Of a stretch of DNA of 16,978 nt, positions 13,688 to 16,978 are shown in pieces. A model generated the notes under the pieces. That model saw only the letters and a program-made list of their open reading frames with translations, did not search any database and was not told the origin of the DNA. The stretch comes from UBA724 sp049596815 (lineage in GTDB: Bacteria > Bacteroidota > Bacteroidia > Flavobacteriales > Flavobacteriaceae), in NCBI GenBank assembly GCA_049596815.1, contig JBMYLY010000029.1, positions 1 to 16,978 on the forward strand, in the 5' to 3' direction. A program made the position numbers and the translations under genes. Numbering within the stretch: the stretch's first letter is position 1; each line of letters begins with the position of its first letter.

Positions 13688-14107
13688 GTGATTTCAAACA
13701 AGTGTAAATACGCCATTCGAGCGCTTCTCTACATAGCGCGTCAATCTGAAGAGGATAGGGTCGTGATGACTTCTGAGATAGCCGAAGCTCAAAAAATCCC
13801 TCGTAAGTTTTTGGAAGGTATACTCCGAGATTTGCGGAACAATCGCATATTGGACAGCAAGCGCGGTAAAGACGGTGGCTTTCGGTTGTTGCGCAAACCT
13901 GAAGAGGTGAGTATGACCGAAATCATGCGTATCATGGATGGCCCTATTGCCATGCTTCCTTGTGTGTCACTGAACTATTACCGCTCGTGCGAAGAGTGTG
14001 AAGAAGACTGTTGTCAGGTCAAAGGTTTGTTTGAACAAGTTCGTGACCGCACGCTTGAAGTGCTTAATAATGCCAACCTAAAGACATTGGGTGAGCAAGC
14101 TTTATAA
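13688..14107 (+). CDS. Rrf2-family regulator with cysteine cluster, probable cys operon regulator
   Basis: This is a 139-residue Rrf2-type winged-HTH protein. NKCKYAIRALLYIARQ (4-19), MTSEIAEAQKIPRKFLEGIL (27-46) and the wing SKRGKDGGFRLLRKP (57-71) are typical. A cysteine-rich segment follows: Cys92, Cys101, Cys104, Cys108 and Cys109. IscR and NsrR carry three cysteines in the same region that bind an Fe-S cluster, so cluster or thiol sensing is plausible but unproven. The start is best placed at GTG 13688, giving MISNKCKYAI. An upstream TTG (13682) would add two residues. It is divergent from the sulfate assimilation operon across a spacer with a perfect palindrome, which suggests control of that operon. 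TATATTTG at 13677-13684 lies immediately ahead of the GTG. Confidence 0.85.
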   Translation: MISNKCKYAIRALLYIARQSEEDRVVMTSEIAEAQKIPRKFLEGILRDLRNNRILDSKRGKDGGFRLLRKPEEVSMTEIMRIMDGPIAMLPCVSLNYYRSCEECEEDCCQVKGLFEQVRDRTLEVLNNANLKTLGEQAL

Positions 14108-14114
14108 CAACCTA

Positions 14115-15554
14115 CTACTTCATTTTTTTTAACATTTTAAAATGCGTGCTCGCATAAAGCAAAGCGTTGTAAGCATTTGCAATTTTACCAGTTCTTGAAA
14201 CTTTATTGAGTTGGGTTTCCATGCCGCTTGCTCCCACACGAACCTCCATGCTGATGGGCAGTCCTGATTCCATAATCACCTTCTTAACAGCGTTTGGTGA
14301 AAGTTTGGGAAAGTAGGATTTTACAAGTGCGGCCACTCCCGAAACAGCAGGTGCCGCCATAGAGGTGCCGCTGTAACTGTTATAGTTGTTTGAGGGAGTA
14401 GTGGAGTAAATGATGGCCCCAGGAGCAAAAATATCCACATTGTTTAACCCATAATTTGAAAAAGGAGCTACCATTCGACTGCTAAGGCTTGGGCCAATCG
14501 CTCCTACAGTAATCAAATTGTTGGCTACTTCGGGTCCGTTGTCCACACTGTCATTGGGGTAGGTGGGAACCACATCGATGTTTTCGCCATCATTTCCGGC
14601 TGCATTTACTAAAAGTACTCCTTTGGACTCTGCATAAACAATCGCTTCGCGTACTTTGTCGCTGTGGGGAGAAAATCCTTTTCCAAAACTCATATTCACA
14701 ATATCGGCTCCATTATCTGCGGCATATCTTATGGACATTGCGATGTCTTTGTCGTATTCGTCTCCTTCGTTAGGTACGGCACGCAAGGCCATGATGGCAA
14801 CTTTGTCTGCAACCCCTTTCATTCCCAAAGTATTGTTGCGGTTGGCTGCTACGATTCCCGCTACGTGCGTGCCATGGGATTCATCATCGTGTTTTGGACG
14901 TATATCGGAATCACCGTAGAAACGTTGTGAAAAATCATCAGGGTTGTCTCCTGTGGTTCTTGCATTCCAGCTTAGACTTAATGATTTTTTGATACTCTCG
15001 TTATAATGATACACGTCTCGTGTAAGGTTACCGATAATGGTTTCCAAGTCATCGTCACCAATTTCAGATTTGATTTTGTCGGCGTATTGTTTAAGAGCTT
15101 CCTTTTTTTCAGGAAAATCTTTCCCCGATTTCAACATACGAATCAGTTCGTACTGATCTCCTTCAGAATCGCCTAAAAAATTCCAGCCATGGATGTCATC
15201 TACATATCCATTTTTGTCATCGTCAATTCCATTGTTAGGAATTTCATCGGTATTTACCCATATCAATCCCGTGAGGTCTTCGTGGTCAATATCAATGCCG
15301 GTATCAATGATGGCTACAATGACATTGCTGCCTTCTTTTTCGTTCAGTAGGCTTGTGTGTGCTCTGTGTACGCTCATCCCAGGAAGTGCGTCTGCATTGG
15401 GGTCTGTGTGTTGCCATGAGCGAAACACGGCACGATTGGGCTGTTTCTCACTAGCGTTGTCAATGTTGGTAATGGGCAGACCCTCAAGCTGAAGAGAGGC
15501 ACAACTTGTAAGAACCAGAAAAAAAATAAAAAAAATGGGTTTTGAAAAATTCAT
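14115..15554 (-). CDS. S8 (subtilisin-type) serine protease, lipoprotein
   Basis: This is a 479-residue protein from the ATG at 15554 (MNFSKPIFFIFFLVLTSC). The lipobox LTSC puts the lipidated cysteine at residue 18. A longer reading from 15593 adds 13 residues ahead of the signal peptide and is less likely. The catalytic residues are Asp84 (IIDTGID), His227 (DESHGTHVAG), oxyanion Asn321 (AAGND) and Ser398 (YSGTSMAAP). About 140 residues separate Asp and His, far more than the ~30 of classical subtilisin. The insertion includes NGIDDDKNGYVDDIHGWNF, a calcium-binding-like loop common in Bacteroidota subtilases. No type IX secretion sorting domain is seen, which fits a lipid anchor. The substrate is unknown. 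It is convergent with the rrf2-like gene (7-base gap). Confidence 0.92.
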   Translation of the reverse strand: MNFSKPIFFIFFLVLTSCASLQLEGLPITNIDNASEKQPNRAVFRSWQHTDPNADALPGMSVHRAHTSLLNEKEGSNVIVAIIDTGIDIDHEDLTGLIWVNTDEIPNNGIDDDKNGYVDDIHGWNFLGDSEGDQYELIRMLKSGKDFPEKKEALKQYADKIKSEIGDDDLETIIGNLTRDVYHYNESIKKSLSLSWNARTTGDNPDDFSQRFYGDSDIRPKHDDESHGTHVAGIVAANRNNTLGMKGVADKVAIMALRAVPNEGDEYDKDIAMSIRYAADNGADIVNMSFGKGFSPHSDKVREAIVYAESKGVLLVNAAGNDGENIDVVPTYPNDSVDNGPEVANNLITVGAIGPSLSSRMVAPFSNYGLNNVDIFAPGAIIYSTTPSNNYNSYSGTSMAAPAVSGVAALVKSYFPKLSPNAVKKVIMESGLPISMEVRVGASGMETQLNKVSRTGKIANAYNALLYASTHFKMLKKMK

Positions 15555-15638
15555 ATTGGGGATTTTTAAAATATTGAATGCAAGTTTACGCAATTATTGT
15601 AACAAATTAACGGACTGTTGTTTGTTATGTTAAATATC

Positions 15639-16508
15639 TTATAAGCGTAGATTTCTTTTGAGTCCAATAACATTATAGATGGCTTGAATTTGGTTGAGCG
15701 CGTAGTCAACATCTTTGTAAAACAGGTTTAATGAACGACATGAGATGGTTTTGGAATGGATGTCGTGTGATGTGATTTTTTTTAACACCAATCCATGGGT
15801 TTTGTGTAGGATGACAAAAATCCAATCTTTTTGGTCGAGTTTGTGTTCCCAAAGCGCGGGTTCGATTTCTCTGCAAAGCACCCAATCACCTTCTACAATC
15901 GAAAAGCGAGAGCCGTCATCCATGCTGTCGCTGCTAACCTCAAAACAGTAGTGCTTTCCAGAAAATTCACCCGAAACTTCCCAAATGCTGATGGGAAGCT
16001 GACCGATAAAATCGGGATTGTGAAGTTGTAAAGAAAATTCTTGTTGTATGTTTCTATGTATTGTAGGGATTCTTTTTTGTTTGGAAGGAATAGATTCTCT
16101 TATTTGGTCTCCAGCCAACATTTCGCCAACTCCTTTGAGAAGCCAAGAACGACTGATGTGAGGGCAAAGTTGAAGCACGCGTTCGGCCAAGTCGGGCCCC
16201 ACTTCATTGCGTCCATTGCTGATAACCTCGAGTGTTGCAAAGCCCAGTTTCTTGGCAAGTTCATATTTGGTAAGTTCCAAATATTCACATAGGTATTCAA
16301 AGAGAGGTTCATAACCATTAAAAATCCAATCGAGTGTGTATTCTGGAAATCGTTGGTGGATTTTTTTAATAGATGTGTGGGAGAGAGATTTTTCTCCTTT
16401 GATGGCAATGGCAATGACATTTCTATTGATGCCGCATTCTTGCTCGAACTTCCTTAAAGAAAAACCACTTTGAATTTGGATTTGTTTAACACGTTTGTGT
16501 ATTGACAT
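15639..16508 (-). CDS. S24-type (LexA/CI-like) regulator with two HTH-like modules
   Basis: This 289-residue protein has two similar N-terminal modules. The first (about 5-69) ends in DWIFNGYEPL and the second (about 70-131) in SWLLKGVGEML. Each resembles the helix-turn-helix plus WLLxGxGxML ending of Bacteroidota CI-like repressors. Residues about 165-285 form an S24-type domain with YCFEVSSDSMDDGS (presumed nucleophile Ser195), GDWVLCREI, and VLKKI (presumed general-base Lys243 or Lys244). An Ala-Gly pair (132-133) exists but lies 62 residues before the serine, further than in LexA or lambda CI. RecA-stimulated self-cleavage is therefore uncertain. Targets are unknown. It is divergent from two short unrecognised ORFs across an AT-rich spacer and could be a phage-derived or stress regulator. 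Confidence 0.8.
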   Translation of the reverse strand: MSIHKRVKQIQIQSGFSLRKFEQECGINRNVIAIAIKGEKSLSHTSIKKIHQRFPEYTLDWIFNGYEPLFEYLCEYLELTKYELAKKLGFATLEVISNGRNEVGPDLAERVLQLCPHISRSWLLKGVGEMLAGDQIRESIPSKQKRIPTIHRNIQQEFSLQLHNPDFIGQLPISIWEVSGEFSGKHYCFEVSSDSMDDGSRFSIVEGDWVLCREIEPALWEHKLDQKDWIFVILHKTHGLVLKKITSHDIHSKTISCRSLNLFYKDVDYALNQIQAIYNVIGLKRNLRL

Positions 16509-16565
16509 AGCTTCAGGTTATAGTTTAAACCTTGGGGTTGGTTATTTTTCAATTTTTAATCCAAC

Positions 16566-16582
16566 AAAATATTTTATAAAAT
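16566..16582. promoter_or_regulatory. Overlapping AT-rich palindromes in the S24-regulator divergent spacer
   Basis: AAAATATTTT (16566-16575) and ATTTTATAAAAT (16571-16582) are perfect palindromes that overlap in the spacer between the S24-type regulator and the + strand ORFs. The region is very AT-rich, so chance is a real possibility. Position makes it a candidate operator. Outside this, the spacer (16509-16609) holds only GTTTAAAC and a near -7 match, AATATTTG (16600-16607). Confidence 0.25.
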
Positions 16583-16609
16583 TACGAATAAATAATAAAA
16601 ATATTTGCA

Positions 16610-16708
16610 ATGGTGAGTGTTTATTATCACGACAGGCTTTCTAAAGTGGAGCTAGAGATTCGGAAAAGATATGTTTTCCATCAACACAAAAAGTTTGTTA
16701 TCAGTTAA
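16610..16708 (+). CDS. Short unrecognised ORF (32 aa), possibly first part of a broken gene
   Basis: ATG at 16610 opens a 32-residue frame (MVSVYYHDRLSKVELEIRKR..., ending KKFVIS) closed by TAA at 16706-16708. It is basic, tyrosine- and histidine-containing, and has no signal peptide. I do not recognise it. A near -7 match (AATATTTG) ends two bases before the ATG. It is in the same frame as the next ORF, which starts at 16712 with one intervening codon. The two may be one gene interrupted by a nonsense change or sequencing error, or a real small peptide upstream of a second gene. Confidence 0.35.
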   Translation: MVSVYYHDRLSKVELEIRKRYVFHQHKKFVIS

Positions 16709-16711
16709 GAT

Positions 16712-16969
16712 TTGGCTTCAAAATTTAATGACTTACTCAATGTTGCCAAGGAAAGAAAAACCAATCAATGGCCTGTTGAAGGAGAACTTCTAGATTTGGT
16801 GCCTATGCTAAACGTAGGCGGAGTCACACGCCCCGACCATATTGAACAATTTTTAGACATCGCTTTTGAAGAGGCTCAAAAAGATGAAAGTGTAAAAGAG
16901 CGCGCATGGGCTATTGGTAACCGATGGCGCGCTCTAGCTTTGGTGCTTCGAAAAGATTTGGAGGACTAA
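16712..16969 (+). CDS. Unrecognised 85-aa protein, TTG start or downstream part of a split gene
   Basis: The frame from TTG 16712 to TAA 16967-16969 encodes a soluble, charged, mostly helical-looking protein (ASKFNDLLNVAKERK, then VEGELLDLVPMLNVGG, RPDHIEQFLDIAFEEAQKDE, and RAWAIGNRWRALALVLRK). There is no methionine until residue 32, so either the TTG is used or the true N-terminus is the upstream ORF with which it is in frame. I do not recognise the family and see no cysteine motif, membrane segment or HTH. It lies beside a divergent S24-type regulator, so it may be under its control. Confidence 0.45.
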   Translation: MASKFNDLLNVAKERKTNQWPVEGELLDLVPMLNVGGVTRPDHIEQFLDIAFEEAQKDESVKERAWAIGNRWRALALVLRKDLED

Positions 16970-16978
16970 AATGTAAAA

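Noticed and set aside
1..16978. CRISPR arrays, insertion sequences, tRNA or rRNA genes
   Set aside because: No spaced direct repeats, transposase-like frames, terminal inverted repeats or recognisable RNA gene sequences were seen.

Overview
This window looks like chromosomal DNA from a member of the Bacteroidota, probably flavobacteria-like. The signs are AT-leaning base composition with no evident Shine-Dalgarno sites, TAnnTTTG-type -7 boxes, several lipoproteins with short N-termini, and protein families that read as typical of that phylum: the DUF4442 protein, the small 65-residue protein, the PlsC-like acyltransferase, DUF2061, and the sulfite reductase carrying a HEPN-like tail. No rRNA, tRNA, CRISPR array or insertion sequence was seen. 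Genes are packed tightly and no gene-free stretch exceeds about 110 bases.

Left part (1-5739), mixed housekeeping and stress genes. A PadR-type regulator is cut by the left edge and faces away from a DUF4442 protein. A small conserved protein follows, overlapping tail to tail with an OxyR-type peroxide regulator. Upstream of oxyR on the same strand is a lipoprotein cyclophilin. Its GTG start overlaps the start of a divergent CoA-pyrophosphatase-like Nudix hydrolase. The Nudix gene is followed at once by a PlsC-like acyltransferase. A periplasmic Cu/Zn superoxide dismutase lipoprotein abuts the acyltransferase tail to tail and faces away from a DUF3089 lipoprotein hydrolase.

Central part (5736-13588, minus strand), one compact nine-gene assimilatory sulfate reduction operon. 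In transcription order it encodes DUF2061 membrane protein, CysH (APS-reductase type with CC...CxxC), CysD, CysN, siroheme sulfite reductase with a C-terminal HEPN-like extension, SUMT (CobA/CysG C-terminal activity), precorrin-2 dehydrogenase (CysG N-terminal type), a TrxR-like ferredoxin-NADP reductase, and a 2Fe-2S ferredoxin. Together they cover sulfate activation, APS reduction, six-electron sulfite reduction, cofactor synthesis for that enzyme, and its NADPH-to-ferredoxin electron supply. No APS kinase and no recognisable sulfate permease lie here.

The operon is divergent from an Rrf2-family regulator with a cysteine cluster. The ~100-base spacer between them holds a perfect 10+9+10 inverted repeat with a -7 box for the operon in its spacer, which is a strong candidate operator.

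Right part (14115-16978). A subtilisin-type (S8) lipoprotein protease is followed by an S24-type regulator with two HTH-like N-terminal modules. Divergent from the regulator is an AT-rich spacer and two unrecognised in-frame short ORFs separated by a single stop codon. I found no clearly new system. The best leads are the palindrome-Rrf2-cys arrangement, the HEPN-like tail on the sulfite reductase, and the duplicated-HTH regulator with its broken or bicistronic divergent ORF.
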